This document shows positions 8,803 through 16,150 of a stretch of 16,734 nucleotides of DNA, in pieces. A program made the position numbers and the translations under genes. The stretch is from Cyanobacteria bacterium UBA8803. GTDB lineage: Bacteria; Cyanobacteriota; Cyanobacteriia; Cyanobacteriales; Coleofasciculaceae. Location of the stretch: the NCBI GenBank assembly GCA_003505715.1, contig DNXU01000191.1, forward strand, positions 1 to 16,734, given 5' to 3'. The notes beneath the pieces are model-generated. The model was not told where the DNA came from, made no database searches, and saw only the letters and a list, made by a program, of their open reading frames with translations. Each line of letters opens with the position of its first letter. The first letter of the stretch is position 1.

Positions 8803-9162
8803 TTACTGTGCTGTATTTGCTAAAATTACCCAATCTTCTGGTATAGTGTTACTCTGAAGATTTTCTGGTGTCTCTCCAGTCAAGCTATTCCAGTTATGTT
8901 CTAGGAACGTTTCCAGCGTGACAGAAGAAGTTGCTAGCTCTGGTAAAGGCAGCAAAGTACGATAGCCACTCCAAGCCATCAGTAAACCTGCTGCAAGTGC
9001 TGGTGGTACAGCCCATAGTCGCCAAGCTGGAAGAGCCTGTTCTTGCTTGATGATTTCGTCAAGCAGTCGATCCTCCAAATCATTATCTGCGGGAGGGGGT
9101 GTAGGGTGATTTCGGCGCAGAAATTGTTGCCATTGTTCATCATCAGGCGGTAACTGCGTCAT
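8803..9162 (-). CDS. Small single-pass membrane protein, probable anti-sigma factor
   Basis: This protein has 119 residues. The N-terminal part (1-45) is acidic and polar. One membrane segment covers about 47-66 (WRLWAVPPALAAGLLMAWSG), and about 50 residues follow outside the membrane. The ATG overlaps the sigma-factor stop as ATGA, the usual arrangement of a cognate ECF sigma/anti-sigma pair. It has no Hx3Cx2C zinc motif, so it is not a ZAS-type anti-sigma factor. I recognise no strong sequence family, so the role rests on topology and position. It probably holds the sigma factor at the membrane until an envelope signal, perhaps passed by the neighbouring Spy-like protein, releases it. Confidence 0.72.
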   Translation of the reverse strand: MTQLPPDDEQWQQFLRRNHPTPPPADNDLEDRLLDEIIKQEQALPAWRLWAVPPALAAGLLMAWSGYRTLLPLPELATSSVTLETFLEHNWNSLTGETPENLQSNTIPEDWVILANTAQ

Positions 9163-9770
9163 AGCATTTCTCCTTGTTGCTGAATATATTGTCGCAGGGA
9201 CATTCGAGCATGGAAAAGGCGAGACTTAACAGTTCCCAAGGCTATACCCAAAATTTGGGCAACCTCCTTTTGCGGCAGATCTTCTAAATCGTGCAACACT
9301 ATGACAGCGCGATGATCCAAACTTAACTGTTGTAAGCCTCGCTGTACGATATCTTGATAGTGCAGCTGCATTAGGTCAGGGGTTTGGGAAGGTGGTGAGT
9401 CGCCAAAAGGCATTCCTTCTGTACCGAGTCGGAATTTGGAATTAAAGGAACGCTGCTGGGCAAACTTGCGGCGGTGATCCGATGCGACATTCCAGCAAAT
9501 GCGATACAGCCAGGTGGAAAATTGGGACACCTGTCGCAATTGAGGCAAGCCTTTCCAGGCTCGGATGAAGACCTCTTGTACTAAATCATCTAACCCCTCA
9601 CTACCGCATAGCTGATAGAGGGTCGATCTGACTCGCTGCTGATAGCGCCGATACAGTTGGCGAAAACTTTGGTGGTTGCCCTGTTGGCACTGTCGCACCA
9701 ACTCAGTATCGGCGTCGGGTTCATTGGCAGTCGCGTCGTTGTTTGACACCTTTGCGGGTATAACTGACAC
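9159..9770 (-). CDS. ECF-type RNA polymerase sigma factor
   Basis: An alternative sigma factor of 203 residues that directs RNA polymerase to a stress regulon. Region 2 spans about 24-102: DDLVQEVFIRAWKGL is the region 2.2 core-binding helix, and FSTWLYRICWNVASDHRR is regions 2.3-2.4, for melting and -10 recognition. Region 4 spans about 143-195: LSLDHRAVIVLHDLEDLPQKE followed by the helix-turn-helix VAQILGIALGTVKSRLFHAR. Region 3 is absent, as expected for ECF factors. The 20-residue N-terminal extension is disordered-looking. The start is GTG at 9768-9770, and another GTG at residue 8 is possible. It is the first gene of the operon with the anti-sigma candidate, Spy-like and esterase genes. 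A -35/-10 pair of ECF type lies just upstream, which suggests that it activates itself. SigG-like or RpoE-like assignment is not certain. Confidence 0.93.
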   Translation of the reverse strand: MSVIPAKVSNNDATANEPDADTELVRQCQQGNHQSFRQLYRRYQQRVRSTLYQLCGSEGLDDLVQEVFIRAWKGLPQLRQVSQFSTWLYRICWNVASDHRRKFAQQRSFNSKFRLGTEGMPFGDSPPSQTPDLMQLHYQDIVQRGLQQLSLDHRAVIVLHDLEDLPQKEVAQILGIALGTVKSRLFHARMSLRQYIQQQGEML

Positions 9771-9809
9771 CTGTTAGGTTATCCCTCACCAGTTTATTTT
9801 ATCCTTTTT

Positions 9810-9837
9810 TTAGACTCGACCGACTGGAAAAAGGTTC
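9810..9837 (-). promoter_or_regulatory. Predicted ECF-type autoregulatory promoter of the sigma operon
   Basis: On the minus strand, GAACCTT (9837-9831) is followed after exactly 15 bases by GTCTAA (9815-9810). This is close to the RpoE/ECF consensus of GGAACTT, a spacer of about 16 bases, and GTCTGA/TCTAA. It lies about 40 bases before the GTG of the sigma gene, leaving a short leader. The fit and position are seen; self-activation is inference from how ECF operons usually work. Confidence 0.55.
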
Positions 9838-9871
9838 AATCAAGTTTTAGCCCAGACAATTCCCAGAAATC

Positions 9872-9900
9872 TAGACAAGGGTAGGCGATCGCTTTATTAT
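9872..9900 (+). promoter_or_regulatory. Predicted housekeeping-type promoter reading into the CRISPR leader
   Basis: TAGACA (9872-9877, five of six to TTGACA) is separated by 17 bases from TATTAT (9895-9900, five of six to TATAAT) on the plus strand. A HIP1 octamer (9885-9892) lies in the spacer. Transcription would start near 9907 and run through the leader into the first CRISPR repeat at 10139. It is divergent from the ECF-type promoter of the sigma operon. The element match is seen; use as the pre-crRNA promoter is inference. Confidence 0.45.
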
Positions 9901-10138
9901 AGTGACCAGGCTAAAATTTTGACGGCTGAAAGCGGGGGCAAAAATCCCAGGGAGCCGTCAAAAGGCTAAGAACCTTGAAAATTAAAGATTTGAGCGTTTT
10001 AAAGATATCGGTAATTTGGGCTAGTTACCCAATTTGGGGCTTCTCAATTTGGCAGCCGTCAAAATCGGTTATAGAAATCGCTTCTAGGCTTGATTTGGGA
10101 GAAACCTTAACAAGTCGAGTGAAAAACTTTAACCGCGA
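9901..10138 (+). promoter_or_regulatory. Leader region of the CRISPR array
   Basis: This AT-rich, gene-free DNA lies at the intact-repeat side of the array, opposite the degenerate end repeat, which is where a leader belongs. It holds three copies of AGCCGTCAAAA (one inverted) and three near-copies of AATTTGGGC (10013-10021, 10031-10040 with one extra G, and a shortened form at 10046-10053) spaced about 15-18 bases apart. A 65-codon open frame from 9975 runs into the first repeat and shows no protein features, so I treat the region as non-coding. Confidence 0.55.
9917..9963 (+). repeat. 11-bp inverted repeat in the CRISPR leader
   Basis: TTTTGACGGCT (9917-9927) and AGCCGTCAAAA (9953-9963) are perfect reverse complements around a 25-base loop. 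A third, direct copy of AGCCGTCAAAA lies at 10054-10064. The stem would form near the 5' end of a transcript from the promoter at 9872. There is no U-run after it, so it is more likely a binding or processing element than a terminator. Confidence 0.6.
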
Positions 10139-10391
10139 GTTTCAACTTAATGAATCCCGGCAACGGGATTGAAACTTGATAATATCTACTACCCTGCTGG
10201 TTATCTTTACGTTTCAACTTAATGAATCCCGGCAACGGGATTGAAACACGTATCGAGTCCAATGGAAGCACAAAGGACGCTTAGTTTCAACTTAATGAAT
10301 CCCGGCAACGGGATTGAAACTCAAAATTGCTGTTTATGGCCTTCATTCCTCCGAGTTTCAACTTAATAAATCCCACATCACGAAAATCAGG
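10139..10391 (+). CRISPR. Small CRISPR array: three intact 37-nt repeats, three spacers, one degenerate end repeat
   Basis: Identical 37-nt repeats lie at 10139-10175, 10211-10247 and 10284-10320. They begin GTTTCAACTT and end GGGATTGAAAC. Spacers are 10176-10210 (35 nt), 10248-10283 (36 nt) and 10321-10354 (34 nt), all different. A fourth repeat at 10355-10391 matches 19 of the first 20 bases and then diverges, losing the second stem arm, so it marks the leader-distal end. Each repeat folds into a 7-bp stem, AATCCCG/CGGGATT, closed by a GCAA tetraloop. Cleavage under the stem would leave an ATTGAAAC handle like those of cyanobacterial type I-D and type III crRNAs. Stem position, handle and end decay all support plus-strand transcription. 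The repeat core resembles the Synechocystis CRISPR1 (type I-D) repeat as I remember it. No cas gene is in the window, so the array depends on Cas proteins encoded elsewhere, or is a relic. Confidence 0.93.
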
Positions 10392-10563
10392 GTGTTCAAA
10401 CAATTTCACTTAGCTTGCCACTCCTTGGCATAGCGAAGGTTGCTTAACTTACCAAAATCAAACCGAGAGACTGGATTTAGTTATTTTGGAGTTTTTGTAG
10501 TTCTTGTGGATTCTTTTTAATGACATAAGCTGTTACTTTCGTCACCCCTTCAGCTCGGAAAGT
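10392..10563. other. Gap between the CRISPR array end and the chelatase gene end
   Basis: This is a 172-base convergent gap. A small hairpin, TGCCA-CTCCT-TGGCA (10416-10430), could help end transcripts from either side, but no U-run adjoins it. On the minus strand the chelatase frame stays open for 28 codons after its TAA, ending at a second TAA (10477-10479). A GTG at 10545 within it could start a 22-residue peptide. I see no evidence that this is translated. Confidence 0.4.
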
Positions 10564-13500
10564 TTACCCCACTGTGACCCCTTCCAATTCCTCATCCGTC
10601 AGATCGTACAATTCCCTTAACCTCTGCAACTTCTCCTCACTTGGTTGCCAAAATCCCCTGCCATGGGCCTCCAACATCCGACCGACAACATTACGGAATG
10701 CCTCCGGATTTGCTTTGCACAACTTCTCGGCCATCTCCGGATCTAAAGCATAAGTATCCGCCGCTTGGTCATATACCCAGGAATCTCTAAAATCAGCCGT
10801 ACCTCCCCAACCAATTAACGCCGTCATCCGTTGGGAGATTTCATAAGCACCACCAGATCCTTGATTTGCCATGGCATCTGCCCATTTGGGATTCAGCAAT
10901 TTAGTACGATATTCTAACCGTAATAAATCTTCTAATTTACGAGGCGTGGTATCTTTCGAGAAACTTTCCACAAAACTGGCGCTGACCTTTTTACCCCTTT
11001 GTTTCTCGGCAGCTTTTTTCAACCCCCCCGTATTAGCATAATATTCTTGAATATCCGTAAGCCCGTACTCCACTGAATCAATTTCTTGGACAACGCGACC
11101 CGTCGTTTGCAATAGCTGAGTCAGAACTTCCGGACGCGCTTGACCTTTATCTTGTCTGCCGTAACTAAAGGCATTGCGATCGCGCCAAGTATTCCCTAAC
11201 TCATCCCCAGAGTCCCAGTTGCCATCCACAACTCGGTCATTGACTAAAGATCCAAAATCTCCGGCTGGGTTAGAAAACAATCGTGCCGAGGCATTTGGTA
11301 CTCCTTGCGATCGCAATGTTAAAGCGTGCTTGCGGATAAAATTCTGGTCTTCTGGTTCCTCTGCCTCTGCTGCCCGTGTGAACAAATCGTCCAGCAATTC
11401 AATAATATTGACAAAGGTATCCCGGAAGATACCCGAAAGATTAGCCAGCACATCAATGCGGGGATGTCCGACTTGAGTTAATGACAGCAACTCATACCGC
11501 ACAATGCGTCCCGTACCTTCCTTGACAGGTTCTGCGCCTACCAATTCCAGGAGAATTCCTAAAGATTCGCCCTTGGTTTTAATCGCATCTAAACCCCATA
11601 GCATCACCGCCACGGTTTCGGGATACTCGTCATTTTCTTGTAGGTGTTGATTAATAATTTTTTGGGCAATTTCTCTTCCCCTTTCATAAGCGGCAGGAGA
11701 TGGCATTCGGTAGGGGTCGAGGGCGTGAATATTTCGGCCTGTAGGTAATACACCAGGGCCATCCCGTAATAGGTCCCCTCCTGGTGCGGGTGGAATGTAC
11801 TCGCCGTTTAATCCTCGTAATAGGTTGGTTAATTCATCAGTCGTTTGCATTAATAGGTTGGTAATGGTGGCAGCGGTGGCAGCGGATGAGTTATTGGGAT
11901 TTGGTTCATTTTCGATTACATCTGTTGTCGATTCTTCTCCTGTATAGGCTTGGAGGTAGCTTTGTAATTCTGCGGGGGTGGGGGGTTCTCCTAGGGTGTG
12001 TAAGCCAGAAGAGAAGAGGCGCGATTCTACTACTTGCAGATAGTCGTACAATTTTACTAAATAGTCGTTGAAGACATGAGCGCTAAACATCCGGGCATTT
12101 TCGGGAGTAAAGGCAATGCCTAATTTTCTGGCCTCTGTAAAGGGACAATCAGTTTCTAATCCGGTATCTACAATCTTTTTGCAAATTGCCTCTTTGAGGG
12201 CATAATTCTTTTCTGGGTCTTCCCGATACTCGGCAATTAAATCCCGCAGAGCCATCAATTCCTTATACAACCCCGCACGACCGTAGGGGGGGACGTTATG
12301 AGAAATTAATACCCCGTAACCCCGACGTTTGGCCAGAATTGATTCGGAAGGATTGTTCGCTGCATAAATATAGAGATTAGGCATATCACCCAGCAGAATA
12401 TCTGACCAGGAATAGCCTGTATTACCTAAAGGAGAACCAGGTAACCATTCCACCGTGCCGTGCATTCCGAAGTGAACAACGGCATGAGGTTGAAAATCAT
12501 TCTGCAACCATTTGTAGAAAGCTGCATACTGCGGATGAGGCGTCATATCCCGTTCAAACATCAGCCGCATCGGGTCTCCTGAAATACCGAGAGGAGGTTG
12601 AACCCCGATCCAAATATTTCCTAATTGAACACCCCCAACATGAAACTCATCTCCATAAGTTTTAATCCCAGCGCCAGTAAGAGAATGCCACTGCTTTTCA
12701 ATGCGAGTAGTTAGCAGATAACCCAACCATTTTGCCAGAGTCTTATCCTTAACCATATTGGCAACAGATTGTGCCGCCGCTAATTTCCCCCCATCCCTGA
12801 CATCCGTTACCAAATCCGCTGCCAACGTTGCCTCATCTGCTTCTTTAACCAAGCGGATGAGTTCTTCCCCATCTGCGGGTAAGTCGCCAACGGTGTAGCC
12901 TTGATCTTTCAGGGCGTGGAGAAATTTGAGGAGCGATCGCGGTACATTTAATAATGCCGCTGTCCCTGTTGCCCCGTATCCCGGCGGGAACCCGTAGAGA
13001 ATAACTGCAATTTTCTTCTCTGAAGCTGGTGTCTGTCTTAGGGCAATCCAGCGTTTGAGGCGTCCGGTTAGCCGTTTGACTCGTTCGGGAATTAGATAAA
13101 TATCTTCACCTACCAAACCACCGAGAGGAACGGTGTCAATTGCCCCATCAAGTTCTGGTAATGCATATAACACTACGCTTTGCAATCCCCCAATGCCCTG
13201 GCGCGTCCAGGAGTGGATATCTTGAATTAGTAAGGGCGCGGCAACGATATAGGGGATATTTTTCGCCGTGAGGATACGCTTGCTTACCTCTACCTGACGC
13301 CCCGCTTCCATGGAACCAGCAGGGCCACCGACTAAGGGAAAGCCAATAGTAGATACAATAGCATCGACTTCTACTGCTTCTGGAGATAAGGACGGAGTTT
13401 CAATATTACTTAATTGCCGTTGAGTAGTTTCGTAGGCTGAGGTCATCCAGTCTCGCACTGCCACATGACCCTCAACACCGTTAATAAAGATGGGTAAGGG

Positions 13501-14349
13501 AATTAGTCCCGCTTGTTCAAAGTAGCGAATGAGTTGGGGAATGTAGGGTTGTTTGGTGATGACGTGTTTGCGGTAAAGGAGAATGCCGACAACTGGGTTG
13601 GCAGGGGTAACGGATGTGGCAGCGGATTTGGTAACGGATTTAACGGATGTAGGGGATGGTTGATTGGGTGCTGTTCTCTGGTGATACCATTCCAGGTATG
13701 TTTGGGGTGATTCAAAGTAACCGTTATATTCTGGATGCAGTAAGCCTAGGTTGGGGGTTTCTATTGGGGGGGGGATTTCTGGGACTTTTAAGCCTAGGTA
13801 TTTCTCGGCTAGCGTCCAGAACATTGATGCTACGTTATCTGCACCGCCAGCGTTCCAGTAGCCGTAGATAATCAGCCAGTTTCTCAGATCTTGGACTTTT
13901 TGGACGGGAATGTATTTCAGTAGCTTGGGGCCTGTTTTTAAAAAGCTGATGTAGCCTGCTAATTTGTCCTCTTCTCTACCATTACTGAATTTATCGAGAA
14001 TAAATTTAATCGGTTTGGGCATTCCCTTGGGTTTGTCCCCAATCTTGAAGGCACCAATTTGGGTGAGACTCATTAATTCGAGGGCGGACTCGAAGATAAG
14101 GCGGATGGGGATGTGTTGTACCCTTTCTCGCAGCCACAGGACTTGGTCGTAATCAAAGATGAGGCTGCTAAAGAAGACTTGGGCGTCTTGGAGAGCGGCT
14201 GCGACTCGATCCGGTTCGGTAGTGAGGGCGCGATCGCTAAATACCTGAATATCCAACCCCGGACAGCGCTTGGTGGCTAGATCGGCAGCTTGCCGATATA
14301 AGTCAGCGTTGAACGATTCAAACCCGGCGATCAAGACGATGCGTTTCAT
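10564..14349 (-). CDS. chlH: ChlH-family magnesium (or cobalt) chelatase large subunit, divergent paralogue
   Basis: The porphyrin-binding subunit of a three-part, ATP-dependent metal chelatase that works with ChlI and ChlD AAA+ subunits (not in this window). It has 1261 residues. The N-terminal ChlH-specific domain spans about 1-190 and includes the LLKYIPVQKVQDLRNW block. The chelatase core follows from about 250 to the end: GGLVGEDIYLIPERV, GVQPPLGISGDPMRL, HFGMHGTVEWLPG (626-638, with Glu634 matching the catalytic Glu of ChlH), and LYIYAANNPSESILAKRRGYG. It ends in LYDLTDEELEGVTVG. Two low-complexity linkers interrupt it (about 228-252, rich in Ser/Thr/Pro/Val, and about 812-840). Usual cyanobacterial ChlH is about 1330 residues and opens differently. 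This one is shorter and looks like the second ChlH/BchH-CobN-type paralogue seen in cyanobacteria. Its metal could therefore be magnesium for chlorophyll or cobalt for cobalamin. The ATG at 14349 lies 78 bases after the deacetylase. Confidence 0.9.
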   Translation of the reverse strand: MKRIVLIAGFESFNADLYRQAADLATKRCPGLDIQVFSDRALTTEPDRVAAALQDAQVFFSSLIFDYDQVLWLRERVQHIPIRLIFESALELMSLTQIGAFKIGDKPKGMPKPIKFILDKFSNGREEDKLAGYISFLKTGPKLLKYIPVQKVQDLRNWLIIYGYWNAGGADNVASMFWTLAEKYLGLKVPEIPPPIETPNLGLLHPEYNGYFESPQTYLEWYHQRTAPNQPSPTSVKSVTKSAATSVTPANPVVGILLYRKHVITKQPYIPQLIRYFEQAGLIPLPIFINGVEGHVAVRDWMTSAYETTQRQLSNIETPSLSPEAVEVDAIVSTIGFPLVGGPAGSMEAGRQVEVSKRILTAKNIPYIVAAPLLIQDIHSWTRQGIGGLQSVVLYALPELDGAIDTVPLGGLVGEDIYLIPERVKRLTGRLKRWIALRQTPASEKKIAVILYGFPPGYGATGTAALLNVPRSLLKFLHALKDQGYTVGDLPADGEELIRLVKEADEATLAADLVTDVRDGGKLAAAQSVANMVKDKTLAKWLGYLLTTRIEKQWHSLTGAGIKTYGDEFHVGGVQLGNIWIGVQPPLGISGDPMRLMFERDMTPHPQYAAFYKWLQNDFQPHAVVHFGMHGTVEWLPGSPLGNTGYSWSDILLGDMPNLYIYAANNPSESILAKRRGYGVLISHNVPPYGRAGLYKELMALRDLIAEYREDPEKNYALKEAICKKIVDTGLETDCPFTEARKLGIAFTPENARMFSAHVFNDYLVKLYDYLQVVESRLFSSGLHTLGEPPTPAELQSYLQAYTGEESTTDVIENEPNPNNSSAATAATITNLLMQTTDELTNLLRGLNGEYIPPAPGGDLLRDGPGVLPTGRNIHALDPYRMPSPAAYERGREIAQKIINQHLQENDEYPETVAVMLWGLDAIKTKGESLGILLELVGAEPVKEGTGRIVRYELLSLTQVGHPRIDVLANLSGIFRDTFVNIIELLDDLFTRAAEAEEPEDQNFIRKHALTLRSQGVPNASARLFSNPAGDFGSLVNDRVVDGNWDSGDELGNTWRDRNAFSYGRQDKGQARPEVLTQLLQTTGRVVQEIDSVEYGLTDIQEYYANTGGLKKAAEKQRGKKVSASFVESFSKDTTPRKLEDLLRLEYRTKLLNPKWADAMANQGSGGAYEISQRMTALIGWGGTADFRDSWVYDQAADTYALDPEMAEKLCKANPEAFRNVVGRMLEAHGRGFWQPSEEKLQRLRELYDLTDEELEGVTVG

Positions 14350-14427
14350 AGCCCAAGCTCGAAAACTTTCTTCATATTTCGATCTTAACGGGACTTTTAG
14401 GCGATCGCACTGAGACTTATTGAGCCG

Positions 14428-15672
14428 TTACCTGGTTGTGTTCCCTTCATTTTCAATTAAAGTCCAAGGATCGAACATAGGATCGGGGGTCTCAACTGCA
14501 CCTTCTTGTAACCGTTCTCGGTCTTTTAACTCTAACAATTCGGGAACAGTGACAAAATTGTAACCCTGCTCTTTCAATTTGGCGATCAGTTGCGGTAGCG
14601 CCTGTATCGTGATCTGGCGGTTACCCCCACCGTCATGCAGCAGCACAATACCTCCCGATCGCGCCTGGGCTAGGATATGCTTGACTAACTGCTGTACTGA
14701 AACAGCACGATAGTCCATCGGGTCGTCAGACCACATCACGATCGCATATTTTTTTTGCTTAGCGTAGTCAGTAACTCCATTGTCCATCACGCCCCCAGGC
14801 GGACGAAACAGAGAGGTTCTGACACCTGTAGTTTTGTAGATGAGTTCTGCCGTATCCTCAATTTCTTTAGCCGCCTCAGTCTTGCTGAATTTACGGTATA
14901 AGTGGTGCCAAGTATGGTTGCCGATCGCATGACCCTCAGCAACCACCTGTTTAGCGAGTTGCGGATAGGCTTTCAAGCACTCCCCTACCCAAAAGAAGGT
15001 CGCCTTAACATTGTGTCGTTTCAAAATATCCAGTATTTGCACCGTGTTTTGGGGCCAAGGCCCATCATCAAAGGTCAAGGCAATAACTTTCTCTGGCTGG
15101 GCAAGTTTTACCTCTTTAATTATTTGTGATTCAAACTGGGCGGGAATGGAAAACGTGATGGTTGGTGACTCCTCCGAGGCAACTTGTGATACCACTTCAT
15201 CCATGGGCGGCGGTTCCGGCAGCGCTTCTAGTAATGGGATAACATCCTCGCCATGGATGTGGGGATGCTGACTCGGCGGCGGAGTTGTCTTGTTCTCTGG
15301 TGAGTTTTTTGGAGCGCTCTTTTTCTCCTCAGCTGTTTTAGCAACGTCGATCGGAGCAGAAAAACTCTGGCTTTTGGCGGCTACTTTAACAGGGTGTTGG
15401 CCTTCTGAATGCAGCCAAGGCTCTCCCCCTAAAGGACTTGATGAGATCTTTTGATCCTGGGTTGGTTTCAGCGGCGATACCTGTGGTATAGCGGGGGTGA
15501 CGTTCAGCGCTGGCTGAGTCGGTTGATGTAAAGACCAGCCCACACCCATCACAAAACAGAAACTAGCCGCCACCCAGGTAATAAAGTTCAGACTCCGCGA
15601 AACAATGCTATGAGGATTTTCCCGGAGATTGGGTTTTATTGGTGTGTTCTTTGCCACAAGGTTCTTTTGCAA
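14428..15672 (-). CDS. Membrane-anchored polysaccharide deacetylase (NodB domain, CE4)
   Basis: Predicted to remove acetyl groups from a cell-wall or extracellular polysaccharide (N-acetylglucosamine type) with a divalent metal, outside the inner membrane. It has 414 residues. A membrane segment or uncleaved signal anchor covers about 28-48. A long Pro/Ser/Lys-rich linker runs from 50 to about 190. The NodB domain spans about 194-382. CE4 motifs are present in order: TFDDGP (200-205, base and metal Asp), HTWHH (253-257, metal His253 and His257), RPPGG (290-294), a WSDDPMDY region, and LLHDGGG (344-350, catalytic His346). The domain is therefore expected to be active. The start is TTG at 15670-15672, with a GTG at residue 6 as an alternative; a stop lies in frame just upstream. 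It precedes the chelatase gene by 78 bases on the same strand and may be co-transcribed, though the functions are not obviously linked. Confidence 0.92.
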   Translation of the reverse strand: MQKNLVAKNTPIKPNLRENPHSIVSRSLNFITWVAASFCFVMGVGWSLHQPTQPALNVTPAIPQVSPLKPTQDQKISSSPLGGEPWLHSEGQHPVKVAAKSQSFSAPIDVAKTAEEKKSAPKNSPENKTTPPPSQHPHIHGEDVIPLLEALPEPPPMDEVVSQVASEESPTITFSIPAQFESQIIKEVKLAQPEKVIALTFDDGPWPQNTVQILDILKRHNVKATFFWVGECLKAYPQLAKQVVAEGHAIGNHTWHHLYRKFSKTEAAKEIEDTAELIYKTTGVRTSLFRPPGGVMDNGVTDYAKQKKYAIVMWSDDPMDYRAVSVQQLVKHILAQARSGGIVLLHDGGGNRQITIQALPQLIAKLKEQGYNFVTVPELLELKDRERLQEGAVETPDPMFDPWTLIENEGNTTR

Positions 15673-15736
15673 TGATGGTAATAAATTTTGTAGTTACCTG
15701 GAAAGTGAGATGGGGTGTGAGGTGTTGGTCAATTTG

Positions 15737-15774
15737 CCCTACACCCTACCCCTATACCATAAACCCTATACCCT
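15737..15774. repeat. Degenerate CCCTA-type tandem repeat
   Basis: Five CCCTA units in imperfect tandem order alternate with ACA, ATA and AAA. Similar C/T/A-rich low-complexity stretches are frequent between cyanobacterial genes. It has no known role. Confidence 0.5.
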
Positions 15775-15948
15775 GCTTACTTTTCAAGCTTTACGCTAAC
15801 GCAGCTGATGAAGACTGGGAATCATAGGTTACAAAGCAAAACGTTTGAAGGTAAAAGTTTACACCCGATGAAATCTGCGGCTAAAGCACCCTAGAAGCAT
15901 TATTAAAAATATTACTGCTTAGAGCTGATTGCAGCTTGGTCAATTTCC

Positions 15949-15983
15949 ATATATAGTAGTAACTACTGGATTTCCCTATATAT
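15949..15983. repeat. AT-rich nested inverted repeat
   Basis: ATATATAG (15949-15956) and CTATATAT (15976-15983) are perfect complements. Overlapping the left arm, starting at its last base, is a smaller palindrome, GTAGT-A-ACTAC (15956-15966). It lies about 170 bases before the small hypothetical gene. It could be an operator or a cruciform; function is not known. Confidence 0.4.
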
Positions 15984-16150
15984 TTGGTGTAACACTCCCC
16001 TGAGTGGGTTATTTTCATGCACCAGCCAAATCGATAATAAACCAATTAGGGTGTCAGCCTTGTGGTTGTCTGTGCCGTAGCAGTCAGGCCGCTAAGGCTA
16101 GCGCTAACTTGGCAAATAAGGGTTCGATTGCAGTCAGATAACAGTGTTGA

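Larger units (their letters stand above)
15673..16150. other. Gene-free region upstream of the deacetylase and the small hypothetical gene
   Basis: These 478 bases separate two divergent genes and should contain both promoters, though I see no convincing -35/-10 pair. Contents are a CCCTA-rich degenerate repeat (15737-15774), an AT-rich inverted repeat (15949-15983) and a CACTC-CCCT-GAGTG hairpin just after it. No open frame on either strand looks like a protein. A GGTTCGATTG sequence at 16121 is tRNA-like, but no tRNA folds around it. Confidence 0.5.

Noticed and set aside
9975..10172. A 65-codon plus-strand frame in front of the CRISPR array
   Set aside because: It reads through the leader repeats into the first CRISPR repeat, so its end is repeat sequence. 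I judge it to be leader.
10321..10354. Third spacer translating to KIAVYG, like the start of ChlL/NifH
   Set aside because: The match is six residues and stops before the P-loop. Too short to mean self-targeting.
13503..13871. Overlapping Gly- or Pro-rich frames on both strands inside the chelatase gene
   Set aside because: They are by-products of the low-complexity linker of the chelatase and show no independent coding signal.
16121..16130. T-loop-like GGTTCGATTG, a possible tRNA
   Set aside because: No acceptor, D or anticodon stems can be built around it.
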